Source: Candidatus Thiodiazotropha sp. 'RUGA'
GTDB lineage: Bacteria > Pseudomonadota > Gammaproteobacteria > Chromatiales > Chromatiaceae
Assembly (NCBI GenBank): GCA_016842065.1
Contig: JAEPDS010000006.1
Span: 117,051-181,050 of the forward strand
Length of the DNA: 64,000 nt
Direction of reading: 5' to 3'
Below the pieces are notes generated by a model. That model searched no databases, was not told the DNA's origin, and saw only the letters and a list, made by a program, of their open reading frames with translations. The translations under genes were made by a program, and so were the position numbers. Positions 25,877 to 34,980 of the stretch are shown one piece after another (position 1 is the first letter of the stretch; every line of letters begins with the position of its first letter).

Positions 25877-28108
25877 ATGAACAATCCAGATCAGATCTCG
25901 GAGCAATACGCGACTAAAGAGAACCAGGCCAGCAATGAACCGAGCGCAATCGATCTCGATGATGCCAGCCTCTACTTAAACAGGGAACTCACCTGGCTTG
26001 CATTCAACCGCCGGGTACTGGCTGAGGCTACCAGGGAGAAAAACCCGCTGCTTGAAAGGGTCAAATTCCTGGCCATCGTCAGCAATAACCTGGATGAGTT
26101 TTTCATGAAACGTATCGGCGGCCTGAAGCAGCAGGTGGCAGCTGGCATCAGCGTACCGAGTGTCGACGGCAGAACCCCGATGCAGCAGATTGAGGAGTGT
26201 CATATAGTCACCCGGGAGATGCAACAGACCCAGGAGCAGATCTATAACCAACTGCTGCAGGAACTGTCAGAAGAAGAGATACGCATCACTGAATATCAGT
26301 CCCTTGATGAGCATCAACAAGAGAAGTTAAGGGACCATTTTCAGCAGAACATCTTTCCCATGCTGACCCCCCTGGCCATGGACCCGAGCCATCCTTTTCC
26401 ATTTATCTCCAATCTGACTCTCAATCTGCTGGTGACATTGCGATTTCCGGGTGGCCACGATCTGCATATGGCGAGGGTCAAAGTTCCAGTCAGTCAGGAT
26501 GTTTCATCAAGGCTGATCAAGGTTGGCGAAGATTACACTTATGTCACCCTGGATGACCTGATTACCAACAATCTGGATATGCTGTTTCCGGGTATGGCGA
26601 TCGAATCCTGTGATCTGTTTCGGGTTACCCGTAATGCCAATGTGGAGCTGGATCAGGAAGCGGCAAGCGATCTGTTGGAAACCATCGAGTCAGAATTACG
26701 TGAACGGCACTTTGCTTCTATCGTTCGACTGGAGACGTCTAAAGGCATGAATGCAGTTCACCGCGGCATGTTGGCGGCCGAACTGGGACTGAATGAAGAG
26801 CAGGATGTCTATACCATCGAAGGCATGATGGCACTCCGGGATCTGTTTGAGTTGACCAAGCTCAACCTTCCACAACTGCACGACACCCCGCACCACCCAG
26901 TCGACCATCCCCAATTGGCCCACGATCGGCGTAACATCTTTCATATCCTGCGCGACCATCAAGGCCTGTTGCTGCAACACCCCTATGAATCATTCAGCAC
27001 CACCGTCGAGCGTTTCCTGCGCACGGCGGCTGAAGACCCGAAGGTGTTGGCGATCAAAATGACCCTCTATCGCACCTCCGCCGATGGCAATGTGCTCGAT
27101 TCGCTGACCAAGGCAGCACGCAACGGCAAACAGGTTGCCGTACTGGTTGAGCTGAAGGCAAGATTTGATGAGGCCGCGAATATCCGTTGGGCAAGACGAC
27201 TTGAGCAGGCTGGCATTCATGTCACTTACGGCGTGCTCGGCCTGAAAACCCACAGTAAGCTGATCATGGTGATCCGCAAGGATTACTCCCAGTTACGCCG
27301 TTACTACCATATCGGCACCGGTAACTATCATGCCGGCACAGCACGTCTCTACACCGACCTGGGATTATTGGGTTGCGATGAAGAGATCGGCAAAGATCTC
27401 ACGGAACAGTTCAACTACCTTACCGGATACTCACCGCCACCCAGCTATCGCAAGATTCTGGCAGCACCCTATACCCTGAAACAGTCTCTATTGAACAAGA
27501 TTGAGCGTGAGATCAAGATCCACCGCGAATCCTCCACAGGGCATATCCAGTTGAAGATGAATGCACTGGAAGATCAGGACATCGTCAAATCCCTCTATAA
27601 GGCCACACAGGCCGGGGTGAAAGTGGAACTGATCGTACGCGACACCTGTCGATTCCGTCCCGGCATCAAAGGGTTGAGCGAGAGCGGCAGCGTGGTCAGT
27701 ATCGTTGGACGTTTTCTGGAACACGCACGAATCAACTACTTCCACAACGGTGGCGATGAGGAGTATTTCATCGGCTCTGCCGACCTGATGCAACGCAACC
27801 TGATGCAACGGGTTGAAGTTCTGGTTCCGGTTGAAGCCCCGGCACTGCGTCAGGAACTGCGCCTGATGCTGGACGTACAACTGGGAGACAAACACAACGC
27901 CTGGGACATGCAGTCTGACGGCACCTACATCCGCCGTACACCCTCTGAAGAGGATAAATCACTCAACTGTCAGGAGACACTGATCGGGGTTGCAGAAAGG
28001 CGCGTGGAAGCGTCCAAGAAACATCGTGAAAAGCGGATGCGGGAAAAACTGATGACCCATTTCAAACACCGTCTGAAAAATCACAACCACAACGGTGGGA
28101 ATGGATAG
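25877..28108 (+). CDS. ppk1: Polyphosphate kinase 1
   Basis: Makes inorganic polyphosphate from ATP reversibly at the membrane. The 743 residues show the N, H, C1 and C2 domains. The start region is LNRELTWLAFNRRVLAEA. The autophosphorylated histidine is expected at His459 in LKTHSKL, and the second conserved histidine at His616 in EHARINYF. HIGTGNYHAGTARLYTDLGLL and FIGSADLMQRNLMQRVEVL are family signatures. No Pho box was recognised in the 94-bp upstream gap. Its neighbours CorC (convergent) and phoBR fit a phosphate theme. Confidence 0.97.
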   Translation: MNNPDQISEQYATKENQASNEPSAIDLDDASLYLNRELTWLAFNRRVLAEATREKNPLLERVKFLAIVSNNLDEFFMKRIGGLKQQVAAGISVPSVDGRTPMQQIEECHIVTREMQQTQEQIYNQLLQELSEEEIRITEYQSLDEHQQEKLRDHFQQNIFPMLTPLAMDPSHPFPFISNLTLNLLVTLRFPGGHDLHMARVKVPVSQDVSSRLIKVGEDYTYVTLDDLITNNLDMLFPGMAIESCDLFRVTRNANVELDQEAASDLLETIESELRERHFASIVRLETSKGMNAVHRGMLAAELGLNEEQDVYTIEGMMALRDLFELTKLNLPQLHDTPHHPVDHPQLAHDRRNIFHILRDHQGLLLQHPYESFSTTVERFLRTAAEDPKVLAIKMTLYRTSADGNVLDSLTKAARNGKQVAVLVELKARFDEAANIRWARRLEQAGIHVTYGVLGLKTHSKLIMVIRKDYSQLRRYYHIGTGNYHAGTARLYTDLGLLGCDEEIGKDLTEQFNYLTGYSPPPSYRKILAAPYTLKQSLLNKIEREIKIHRESSTGHIQLKMNALEDQDIVKSLYKATQAGVKVELIVRDTCRFRPGIKGLSESGSVVSIVGRFLEHARINYFHNGGDEEYFIGSADLMQRNLMQRVEVLVPVEAPALRQELRLMLDVQLGDKHNAWDMQSDGTYIRRTPSEEDKSLNCQETLIGVAERRVEASKKHREKRMREKLMTHFKHRLKNHNHNGGNG

Positions 28109-28137
28109 GGATAGGTCCGGCTTAAACTACCATGCAA

Positions 28138-28165
28138 GCGCTGTCTGACAGAAGTCAGTCAGCGC
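28138..28165. terminator. Hairpin between convergent ppk1 and the corC-like gene
   Basis: Inverted repeat of twelve bases per arm with one mismatch, GCGCTGTCTGAC / GTCAGTCAGCGC, with an AGAA loop. It sits between converging genes and could serve both, though no T-run follows on either side. Confidence 0.45.
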
Positions 28166-28199
28166 CGTTCAGGATGCAGATCTTAAGCGAAATCCCAGA

Positions 28200-29471
28200 T
28201 CAGGACTCAGTCTGCAGGTCCTCGCTCTCGTCTTCCTCGGTTTTATCGCTTCGGCTGAGAATCACCTGGTGAATTCGGCGAGTGGAGGCATCTTCGACTC
28301 GCACCATCAGACCATCAAGCTCAAATTTCTCATCTTTGGTTGGAATCCGCTCGGTATGCTCAAGCAGCCAGCGGTTGATTGTGTCGGTTGGCTTACCCGG
28401 AATATCCATGGAGAAAAACTCCTCTACGACGCGCAATTCAGCTGTTCCCTTCACCAGGATATTGCTATCGTCCAGTACCAACAGATCATCGGGCTTTTCG
28501 TCGCTTTCGTCGTAGATCTCACCCACCAGCTCTTCAAGCATGTCCTCAAGGGAAATCACGCCTACCATCGCACCATGCTCATCCACCACAACGGCCAGAT
28601 GTGTGCTTTTATTCTTCAGGATTCTAATCAACTCATCGATCGGCGTGATGGCTGAGGTGAACACGGGTTCCTGACCCAACTCATTGAGCTCCACATCCAA
28701 CTCGCCCTTGGCAATGATTCCGATCAGGTCGCGCAGGATGATCACACTGACGATTTCATCCGGATCGTCAGTATAGATCGGAATTCGGGAATATCCTGTG
28801 GTCAACATATTCGGTAGCACATCCCTCAGGGTACGACGGCCATCGAGACGAAACACCTGACGCCTGGGGGTCATCACATCCTCAGCCTTGAGGTCATTGA
28901 AGTTGAAGATACGCTCGATCATCTCCCGCTCGTCGGTATCGATGACACCCTCTTCCTCACCATGCTCGATCAGGGTGATCACCTCTGATTCCGTGATCAG
29001 CGGATCATCCATCGCCTTGGTCGAGGATTGTACCCAGTTGGTGAACTGCAGAAACAGCCAGACCAGCGGGTAGATCAAGCGCATGAATCCGTAGAGAAGA
29101 GGGGCCATTGCGAGCGAAATACGTTCAGAGAAACGGGTTGCCAGGCTCTTCGGGGTAATTTCACCGAAAATCAGTATGACGATGGTCAGTACACCGACGG
29201 CAATGCCCGGGCCACTATCGCCGAAGTAGTCTGTTGCAATCACGGTGGCCATAGCGGAGGCAGCGATATTGACCACGTTATTGCCGATCAGAATCGTGAT
29301 CAGCATTCGGCTGGGGTCTTTTTTCAGGATGTAGAGCGCATGAGCGCCACTTCTACCCTCCTTGTACAAGGCCTCGGCACGAGCCATCGACAGGGATACC
29401 AGAGCTGTCTCAGAACCGGAGAAGACGCCCGACAGCACGAGCAGTATCACCAAAATTAGATAACTTTCCAC
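28200..29471 (-). CDS. CNNM/CorC-type membrane protein with CBS domains
   Basis: 423-residue inner-membrane protein of the HlyC/CorC (CNNM transporter) family, probably involved in magnesium or other divalent ion transport. Domains are an N-terminal DUF21 transmembrane domain (residues 1-185, opening SGVFSGSETALVSLS and containing FGEITPKSLATRFSE), a CBS pair (about 200-325, MTPRRQVFRLDG, VVVDEHGAMVGVISLEDMLEELVGEI) and the C-terminal CorC/HlyC domain (340-410). It starts at GTG without a clear ribosome-binding site and has long AT-rich sequence upstream. Older annotation as 'hemolysin' is misleading. Confidence 0.9.
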   Translation of the reverse strand: MESYLILVILLVLSGVFSGSETALVSLSMARAEALYKEGRSGAHALYILKKDPSRMLITILIGNNVVNIAASAMATVIATDYFGDSGPGIAVGVLTIVILIFGEITPKSLATRFSERISLAMAPLLYGFMRLIYPLVWLFLQFTNWVQSSTKAMDDPLITESEVITLIEHGEEEGVIDTDEREMIERIFNFNDLKAEDVMTPRRQVFRLDGRRTLRDVLPNMLTTGYSRIPIYTDDPDEIVSVIILRDLIGIIAKGELDVELNELGQEPVFTSAITPIDELIRILKNKSTHLAVVVDEHGAMVGVISLEDMLEELVGEIYDESDEKPDDLLVLDDSNILVKGTAELRVVEEFFSMDIPGKPTDTINRWLLEHTERIPTKDEKFELDGLMVRVEDASTRRIHQVILSRSDKTEEDESEDLQTES

Positions 29472-29918
29472 GAAGTTGCTTTAAAATTTCGCCAGATTTG
29501 GCCCAGCTATGATTATCTCTATTGGGGACTTGAATCACAAGTAATCCCAACGCTTTATTTATGACCACTAGGATACAGTGGCTTGTTGCAAGATGATATT
29601 AAATATATTTATTCATTTTATATCAATAAGTTAGTCCTATTATATAAAAAATCGCAAGAGATGATACACATTTTAATCCTAGAATAGAGAGTAAGGTGAT
29701 CCTTGATCCCCCGCTTAACCAGTTCAAAACCCAACAAGGCTTCAGAGCAAGGAGACAGGAAAGTCGCGTTATAACCAGCCTGGATAGATGTCGAGGGCAC
29801 CATTTAACCGGGATCACTTTCAAGATATGAAAACATCGTTAAGTTATTTAGCCACCATACGGTACAATTTGCCTGTTGGCTCTCGCAGAGCCTGTTAACA
29901 CCAACTCCAAGCACCCCG
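29472..29918. other. 447-bp AT-rich divergent intergenic region
   Basis: Separates the divergently transcribed corC-like gene and phoB. It contains an AT-rich tract (29540-29690) and a partial repeat copy at 29889. I see no Pho box matching the CTGTCAT-N4-CTGTCAT pattern and no believable small gene. Confidence 0.5.
29889..29908 (+). repeat. Copy of the GGCCTGTTAACA dispersed repeat upstream of phoB
   Basis: AGCCTGTTAACACCAACTCC resembles AGGGCCTGTTAACACTAATCC found at 57079 and 49745. It sits 10 bases before the phoB start, where a ribosome-binding site would be expected. Confidence 0.5.
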
Positions 29919-30626
29919 ATGCCTAAAATATTAATCGTAGAAGATGAACCGGAGATTCGTGAGATGATCCGCTTTGCCTTGGAACCGAAAGGTTTTGTGT
30001 TAAGCGAAGCCGACAATGCCCAGGATGCGCGGAAACTGTTGGCAGATCGCAACTATGATCTGATCCTGATGGATTGGATGTTGCCTGGCCGATCAGGATT
30101 GGACCTTACCAAGGAGCTGAAACAGGTATCGCCAGTCTCCACACCGATCATCCTGCTCACGGCAAAGGCGGATGAAGCCGACAAAGTGATAGGCTTGGAC
30201 AGCGGCGCGGACGACTACATCACCAAACCCTTCTCCACCAGGGAGATGATTGCTCGTATCAAAGCGGTTTTAAGGCGCTCTGGTGGCTCAGAAGAGCAAC
30301 AGGCGCTTGCTTTTCACGGTTTAACCCTCGACCCGGTAAAGCATCTTGTACTGACCGACGAGACACCCCTTCATCTCTCACCTGCAGAGTATAATCTGCT
30401 GTTTTTTTTCATGAGCCATCCCGAGCGAGCATATAGTCGATCTCAGATTCTGGACCATGTCTGGGGCAATGATGTCTATGTGGATGAGAGAACCGTTGAT
30501 GTACACATCCGCCGTCTGCGAAAATTACTCACACCATCCAACCACCATCGTTTCATACAGACCGTTCGTGGGGTTGGATATCGGTTTACACCACAAGCTG
30601 CCAGTGCTAACCCAGAAATACTGTGA
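29919..30626 (+). CDS. phoB: Phosphate regulon response regulator PhoB
   Basis: 235-residue OmpR-class regulator. The receiver domain has acidic pocket EDE (8-10), phospho-acceptor Asp52 (LMDWMLPGRSG) and KPFST. The winged-helix DNA-binding domain follows from about residue 130 (LSPAEYNLLFFFMSHPERAYSRSQILDHVWG, VDVHIRRLRKLL). Pairing with PhoR identifies it as PhoB. No Shine-Dalgarno sequence is visible before the ATG; the upstream bases are part of a dispersed repeat. The stop overlaps the phoR start. Confidence 0.95.
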   Translation: MPKILIVEDEPEIREMIRFALEPKGFVLSEADNAQDARKLLADRNYDLILMDWMLPGRSGLDLTKELKQVSPVSTPIILLTAKADEADKVIGLDSGADDYITKPFSTREMIARIKAVLRRSGGSEEQQALAFHGLTLDPVKHLVLTDETPLHLSPAEYNLLFFFMSHPERAYSRSQILDHVWGNDVYVDERTVDVHIRRLRKLLTPSNHHRFIQTVRGVGYRFTPQAASANPEIL

Positions 30627-31981
30627 GAAATTATCTCAATATTGAAATCAGTCAGCTGACGGGCGCACTGCTGGTTTTTTTACCATTTGGATATCTGACA
30701 GGCACACTGGCACTCGCGGCGGTGCTTGCTGTTTCCGCCTATCTGACCAAACATGGTTTCTATCTAATCAGACTTGCCCATTTGATCCATCACGATAAAC
30801 CAATCACGCCACCCTATCCTGCCGATATCTGGGGCATGATCTACAAAGAGCTATCCCGACATCGTCTGCGAAGTCGCAAACGTAAACGCACTCTGAATCG
30901 GTTCTCTTCACGTTTCAGAAAAGTCACCAACTCGATACCGGATGGCCTGATCCTTTTGAACAAATCCGGGAATATCGAATGGGCCAATCCGGCAGCTGAT
31001 AATCTGCTCCATATCAGTTGGCCAAGGGATGAAAATCTCTCACTGCTGGAACGGATCAAACATGATGATCTGGCAGACTATTTGAAAAATCCCGACTACT
31101 CGAAACCGCTGGAGTTTCCTTCCCCGGTCAACAAGGCAATCATTGTTTCTCTGCGCGTCACCCGCTTTGGCGGCAAAAAGGCCCAGCGCCTGGTGGTGAT
31201 CAGGAACATTACCGACGTCTACACGCTGAATCAGACACGCCGGGATTTTGTCTCAAATGTATCCCATGAGTTAAGAACGCCACTCACAGTAATCACCGGT
31301 TTTCTGGAGAATCTGGGTGACAACGAGATGTTGCCGTTCCAGCAGCGCCCGTTCACCTTGATGAGCCAACAGGCTGAACGGATGAACAGTATCATCAATG
31401 ATCTGCTCGCCTTGTCCCGACTGGAGATGGGAGAGGCACCATCATCCGACAAACCAATCGCAGTACCGGAACTGCTGAGTAGAATTGTTGATCAGGCGCG
31501 TCTGCTGGCCGATCAAAAAGGTGGCTATATGATTAACCTCCAGGTGGATGATCAGTTATGCCTGCTGGGTGAAGAGAGTGAGCTGACCAGTGCTTTTTCA
31601 AACCTGATATTCAATGCCATTGTTCATACCCCACCCGGCACTGAGATCAATATCAGTTGGGAGAGTTTGGATAATCAGGCCTGCCTGACGGTTGCCGACA
31701 GTGGACCGGGAATCGAACAAAGACATATTCCCAGGTTAACCGAGAGATTCTATCGTGCGGATAAAGCCCGCTCCCGTCAGTCGGGTGGAACCGGCCTGGG
31801 CCTGGCAATTGTCAAACACATCATCGGGCGCCATGACGGTGAACTGCAGATCGCCAGTCAGCTGGGTTCAGGCAGCCAATTCAAATGCCTGTTTCCTGAA
31901 GATGTCATTTTGCACAAACACAATCTGAAAACGCTGGAGGGACAACACAGCGACGACTTGGAATCAGCCCAAGACATGTGA
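30623..31981 (+). CDS. phoR: Phosphate regulon sensor histidine kinase PhoR
   Basis: 452-residue membrane sensor kinase. Two N-terminal helices (about 12-48) are followed by a PAS-like region (100-200, VTNSIPDGLILLNKSGNIEWANPAA), the H box VSHELRTPLTVITGFLENL with His215, and the ATP-binding domain (SNLIFNAIVHTPPG, VADSGPGIEQRHI, GGTGLGLAIVKHII). It begins at GTG overlapping the phoB stop by four bases. In the family it phosphorylates PhoB under phosphate limitation. The domain layout is like E. coli PhoR and there is no periplasmic sensor domain. Confidence 0.95.
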   Translation: MRNYLNIEISQLTGALLVFLPFGYLTGTLALAAVLAVSAYLTKHGFYLIRLAHLIHHDKPITPPYPADIWGMIYKELSRHRLRSRKRKRTLNRFSSRFRKVTNSIPDGLILLNKSGNIEWANPAADNLLHISWPRDENLSLLERIKHDDLADYLKNPDYSKPLEFPSPVNKAIIVSLRVTRFGGKKAQRLVVIRNITDVYTLNQTRRDFVSNVSHELRTPLTVITGFLENLGDNEMLPFQQRPFTLMSQQAERMNSIINDLLALSRLEMGEAPSSDKPIAVPELLSRIVDQARLLADQKGGYMINLQVDDQLCLLGEESELTSAFSNLIFNAIVHTPPGTEINISWESLDNQACLTVADSGPGIEQRHIPRLTERFYRADKARSRQSGGTGLGLAIVKHIIGRHDGELQIASQLGSGSQFKCLFPEDVILHKHNLKTLEGQHSDDLESAQDM

Positions 31982-32074
31982 AGATGGCAGAGAAACCTGC
32001 CTAGAGATGTACATTTGACTGGCCCATAAAGGCGGCCCAGTCTGTCTCATATACCGATCAAAACAGGCAAAACC

Positions 32075-32395
32075 TTATGCCGTCTCTTCTTCCTTGTCTT
32101 CCAATGCGGTGGTGTAGTTAATATTAACCCGGTCCCGCAGCTCTTTACCCGGCTTGAAATGTGGCACATATTTGCCTGAGAGTGCGACGGTTTTACCGGT
32201 CTTGGGATTACGTCCCATTCTCGGCGGTCTGTAGTGCAGTGAGAAACTGCCAAATCCACGAATCTCGATCCGCTCTCCGGACGCGAGTGATTGACTCATA
32301 TGTTCAATCATACATTTAACAGCCAGTTCAACATCCCTGTAGGCGAGATGACTTTGCTCCTTGGCAATAATTTCTATCAGTTCGGATTTTGTCAT
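32075..32395 (-). CDS. ihfB: Integration host factor subunit beta
   Basis: 106-residue nucleoid protein that bends DNA as a heterodimer with IhfA. ATG 32395 gives the standard [12 protein letters not shown] terminus. The DNA-binding arm [15 protein letters not shown] contains the proline that intercalates in the minor groove. The acidic C-terminal tail ([10 protein letters not shown]) is slightly long. It follows rpsA as usual in gammaproteobacteria and converges on phoR. Confidence 0.96.
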   Translation of the reverse strand: MTKSELIEIIAKEQSHLAYRDVELAVKCMIEHMSQSLASGERIEIRGFGSFSLHYRPPRMGRNPKTGKTVALSGKYVPHFKPGKELRDRVNINYTTALEDKEEETA

Positions 32396-32424
32396 TCTTG
32401 TAAGTTCTCCAATTCGCCGTTTTG

Positions 32425-32455
32425 TAAGGGGTTGCACCTAGAGTGCAACCCCTTA
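32425..32455 (-). other. Strong hairpin in the rpsA-ihfB spacer
   Basis: Perfect 13-bp inverted repeat TAAGGGGTTGCAC / GTGCAACCCCTTA with a five-base loop, 30 bases before ihfB. No T-run follows on the minus strand, so it may be an RNA processing or attenuation element and not a full terminator. A weaker GGAGTCT/AGACTCC hairpin lies closer to rpsA. Confidence 0.5.
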
Positions 32456-32497
32456 TTTGCGGTTTCGGAGTCTTTTTATTGCAGACTCCAGGATCTA

Positions 32498-34174
32498 TCA
32501 GTCGCCCTGATTATCCATCTGCTCCTTCAGCAAGTCACCCAATGTCGGGGCACTGCTTGCAGCATCTCTGGCGTAACCTTTGATAGCTGCAGCCTCTTCA
32601 TCAGCATCCTTAGCTTTGATCGAGAGCGAAATGGTACGGTTTTTACGATCGACTCCGATGAATTTAGCTTCAATCTCATCGCCATCCTTCAGCATGGAAC
32701 GGGCATCCTCAACCCGGTCACGAGAGAGCTCTGAAGCCCGAAGATAACCTTCGACACCATCGGCCAGAGCAATCACTGCACCCTTGGCATCAACCTCGGC
32801 AACGGTTCCCTTGACGAAACTGCCTTTTTCATTGGCAGCAACGAACAGTGAGAATGGGTCCTGTGCCAGCTGCTTGATACCCAGAGAGATACGCTCACGC
32901 TCAGGGTCGACAGAGAGTACAACGGTCTCCACTTCATCACCCTTCTTGAAGTTGCGAATGGCGTCTTCACCTTCGTCATCCCAAGAGATGTCGGACAGAT
33001 GAATCAAGCCGTCGATACCGCCATCAAGTCCGATGAAGATACCGAAGTCAGTGATCGACTTGATGCTGCCACTGACATGGTCGCCCTTCTTATGAATGGC
33101 GGCAAACTCATCCCATGGGTTGGGCTTGCACTGTTTGATACCGAGCGAGACACGACGGCGCTCTTCATCGATATCCAGAACCATGACCTCAACCTCATCT
33201 CCCAGGGAGACGATCTTTGAGGGGTGAACGTTTTTGTTGGTCCAATCCATCTCGGAGACATGCACCAGACCTTCAACGCCCTCTTCGATCTCAACAAAGC
33301 AACCGTAATCGGCAATGTTGGTAACCTTACCGAACAGTCGGGTGCTTTCAGGATAGCGGCGTGCCAATGCAACCCAAGGATCGTCACCCATCTGCTTGAG
33401 ACCCAGTGAAACACGATTGCGTTCACGATCGAATTTCAAAATCTTGACGCGGATCTCATCGCCGATCTCAACAACCTCGGAAGGATGTTTGACCCGCTTC
33501 CAGGCCATGTCGGTGATGTGCAGCAGGCCGTCGATACCACCCAGGTCGACGAATGCACCGTAATCGGTGAGGTTCTTGACCACACCAGTGACTTCCTGGC
33601 CTTCCTGTAGATTCTCGAGCAGCTTCTCGCGCTCTTCACTGTACTCCTGCTCAACAACAGCACGGCGTGAAACCACCACATTGTTGCGACGGCGATCCAG
33701 CTTGATCACTTTGAATTCCAGATCCTTGCCTTCCAGGTAAGCGGTATCACGGACTGGACGTACATCCACCAGTGAGCCGGGCAGGAACGCACGGATATCG
33801 TTCAATTCAACAGTAAAGCCGCCTTTGACCTTACCATTGATGCGTCCAATGACGGTCTCTTCAGCTTCATGAGCTTTCTCAAGAACTTTCCAAGCCTGGT
33901 CGCGCTTGGCTTTTTCACGGGAGAGTCTGGTGGCGCCAAAGCCATCTTCAACTGCGTCCAGAGCCACTTCGACCTGATCACCAATTTCTACTTCGATCTC
34001 ACCGGCATGGTTGAGAAATTGTGAACGGGGAATGACGCCTTCGGACTTCAGGCCGGCATTGACGATAACAGCTTCGGAGGTAATATCGAGAACGGTACCA
34101 ATTATGATGGCGCCGCTGCGAAGCTGGGTACTGGAGAGACTCTCCTCAAATAATTCTGCAAAACTTTCGGTCAT
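32498..34174 (-). CDS. rpsA: 30S ribosomal protein S1
   Basis: 558-residue protein of six S1 RNA-binding domains, needed for mRNA binding to the 30S subunit. ATG 34174 gives the usual [13 protein letters not shown] start. Repeats such as [34 protein letters not shown] and [30 protein letters not shown] mark domains 3 and 5. Order cmk-rpsA-ihfB is conserved in gammaproteobacteria. S1 often represses its own translation through structured leader RNA; the 131-bp leader here contains the hairpin at 34252. Confidence 0.98.
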   Translation of the reverse strand: MTESFAELFEESLSSTQLRSGAIIIGTVLDITSEAVIVNAGLKSEGVIPRSQFLNHAGEIEVEIGDQVEVALDAVEDGFGATRLSREKAKRDQAWKVLEKAHEAEETVIGRINGKVKGGFTVELNDIRAFLPGSLVDVRPVRDTAYLEGKDLEFKVIKLDRRRNNVVVSRRAVVEQEYSEEREKLLENLQEGQEVTGVVKNLTDYGAFVDLGGIDGLLHITDMAWKRVKHPSEVVEIGDEIRVKILKFDRERNRVSLGLKQMGDDPWVALARRYPESTRLFGKVTNIADYGCFVEIEEGVEGLVHVSEMDWTNKNVHPSKIVSLGDEVEVMVLDIDEERRRVSLGIKQCKPNPWDEFAAIHKKGDHVSGSIKSITDFGIFIGLDGGIDGLIHLSDISWDDEGEDAIRNFKKGDEVETVVLSVDPERERISLGIKQLAQDPFSLFVAANEKGSFVKGTVAEVDAKGAVIALADGVEGYLRASELSRDRVEDARSMLKDGDEIEAKFIGVDRKNRTISLSIKAKDADEEAAAIKGYARDAASSAPTLGDLLKEQMDNQGD

Positions 34175-34251
34175 GGGATTGGGTTTCCTGCAACATGTCT
34201 GTTGCATAGGTGAAGCGTGATCAAGCTGATCCGTTCCACCAGGGTTAAAGT

Positions 34252-34277
34252 TAAAACAAAGCCGGGTATCACCCGGC
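34252..34277 (-). terminator. Terminator or attenuator between cmk and rpsA
   Basis: On the minus strand GCCGGGT-GAT-ACCCGGC is followed by TTTGTTTT. This gives a compact GC-rich stem and T-rich tail after cmk, about 80 bases before rpsA, and may let rpsA have its own expression level. Confidence 0.65.
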
Positions 34278-34305
34278 CACCTGATTACTTACTGAATTGT
34301 CGAAC

Positions 34306-34980
34306 CTAACTCGCCGATTCAGGCAGCGCATTATAGACGCGCTGCATGACCTGTTGATAGACCTCGTCGGCGGAAAATTGTGTCGAATCCAACTGCCAGG
34401 CATCCGACGCCGCCTTGAGCGGAGCTACCGCCCGCCCGCTATCACGCTCATCACGCTCTTTAATCTCATCAGTAAGATCGGCGAGATTAACACTCAAACC
34501 CTTTTCTTTCAACTGTTTATAACGTCTTAACGCGCGCTCTTCCACACTTGCGGTAAGAAATATTTTCACTTCCGCGGTAGGAAAAACCACCGTTCCCATG
34601 TCCCGTCCGTCAGCCACCAATCCCGGTGCTTTTGCATAGCTCTGCTGCCAATCCAGCAAAGCCTGGCGCACCTGGGGGATTGCCGCCACTTTTGAGGCGG
34701 CATTACCAGCGGTTTCAGTGCGGATTGCATCCGCCACATTGTCCTGACCCAGTAAAACCTTGCCCTGAGCAAAGGAAAGATCCATATTTCTTGCCAGTTC
34801 GACAACTTTATCTGTATTTTCGAAACTTATTCCCGCACGTTCGACAGCCAATCCCAGCACCCGGTAGATCGCGCCACTGTCCAGCAGGCGCCACCCAAGG
34901 GTCTCCGCGACCCGGCTCGCCAGTGTACCCTTGCCGGACCCTGATGGCCCATCGATGGTGATTACTGGAGCACCGCTCAT
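34306..34980 (-). CDS. cmk: Cytidylate kinase
   Basis: 224-residue kinase that phosphorylates CMP and dCMP. P-loop GPSGSGKG lies at residues 10-17, the NMP-binding region includes LLDSGAIYRVLGLA, and DGRDMGTVVFPTAEVKIFLTAS and RDERDSGRAVAPL carry catalytic arginines and aspartates. The start overlaps the aroA stop by four bases. Confidence 0.97.
   Translation of the reverse strand: MSGAPVITIDGPSGSGKGTLASRVAETLGWRLLDSGAIYRVLGLAVERAGISFENTDKVVELARNMDLSFAQGKVLLGQDNVADAIRTETAGNAASKVAAIPQVRQALLDWQQSYAKAPGLVADGRDMGTVVFPTAEVKIFLTASVEERALRRYKQLKEKGLSVNLADLTDEIKERDERDSGRAVAPLKAASDAWQLDSTQFSADEVYQQVMQRVYNALPESAS

Noticed and set aside
28200..29471. Hemolysin annotation for the CorC-like protein
   Set aside because: The DUF21-CBS-CorC layout marks an ion-transport related membrane protein; the hemolysin name is historical.
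29618..29803. 61-residue minus-strand frame in the corC-phoB intergenic region
   Set aside because: AT-rich, no ribosome-binding site, no similarity recognised.
29800..29918. Pho box before phoB
   Set aside because: Searched for the CTGTCAT-N4-CTGTCAT pattern; no acceptable match was found here or before ppk1.
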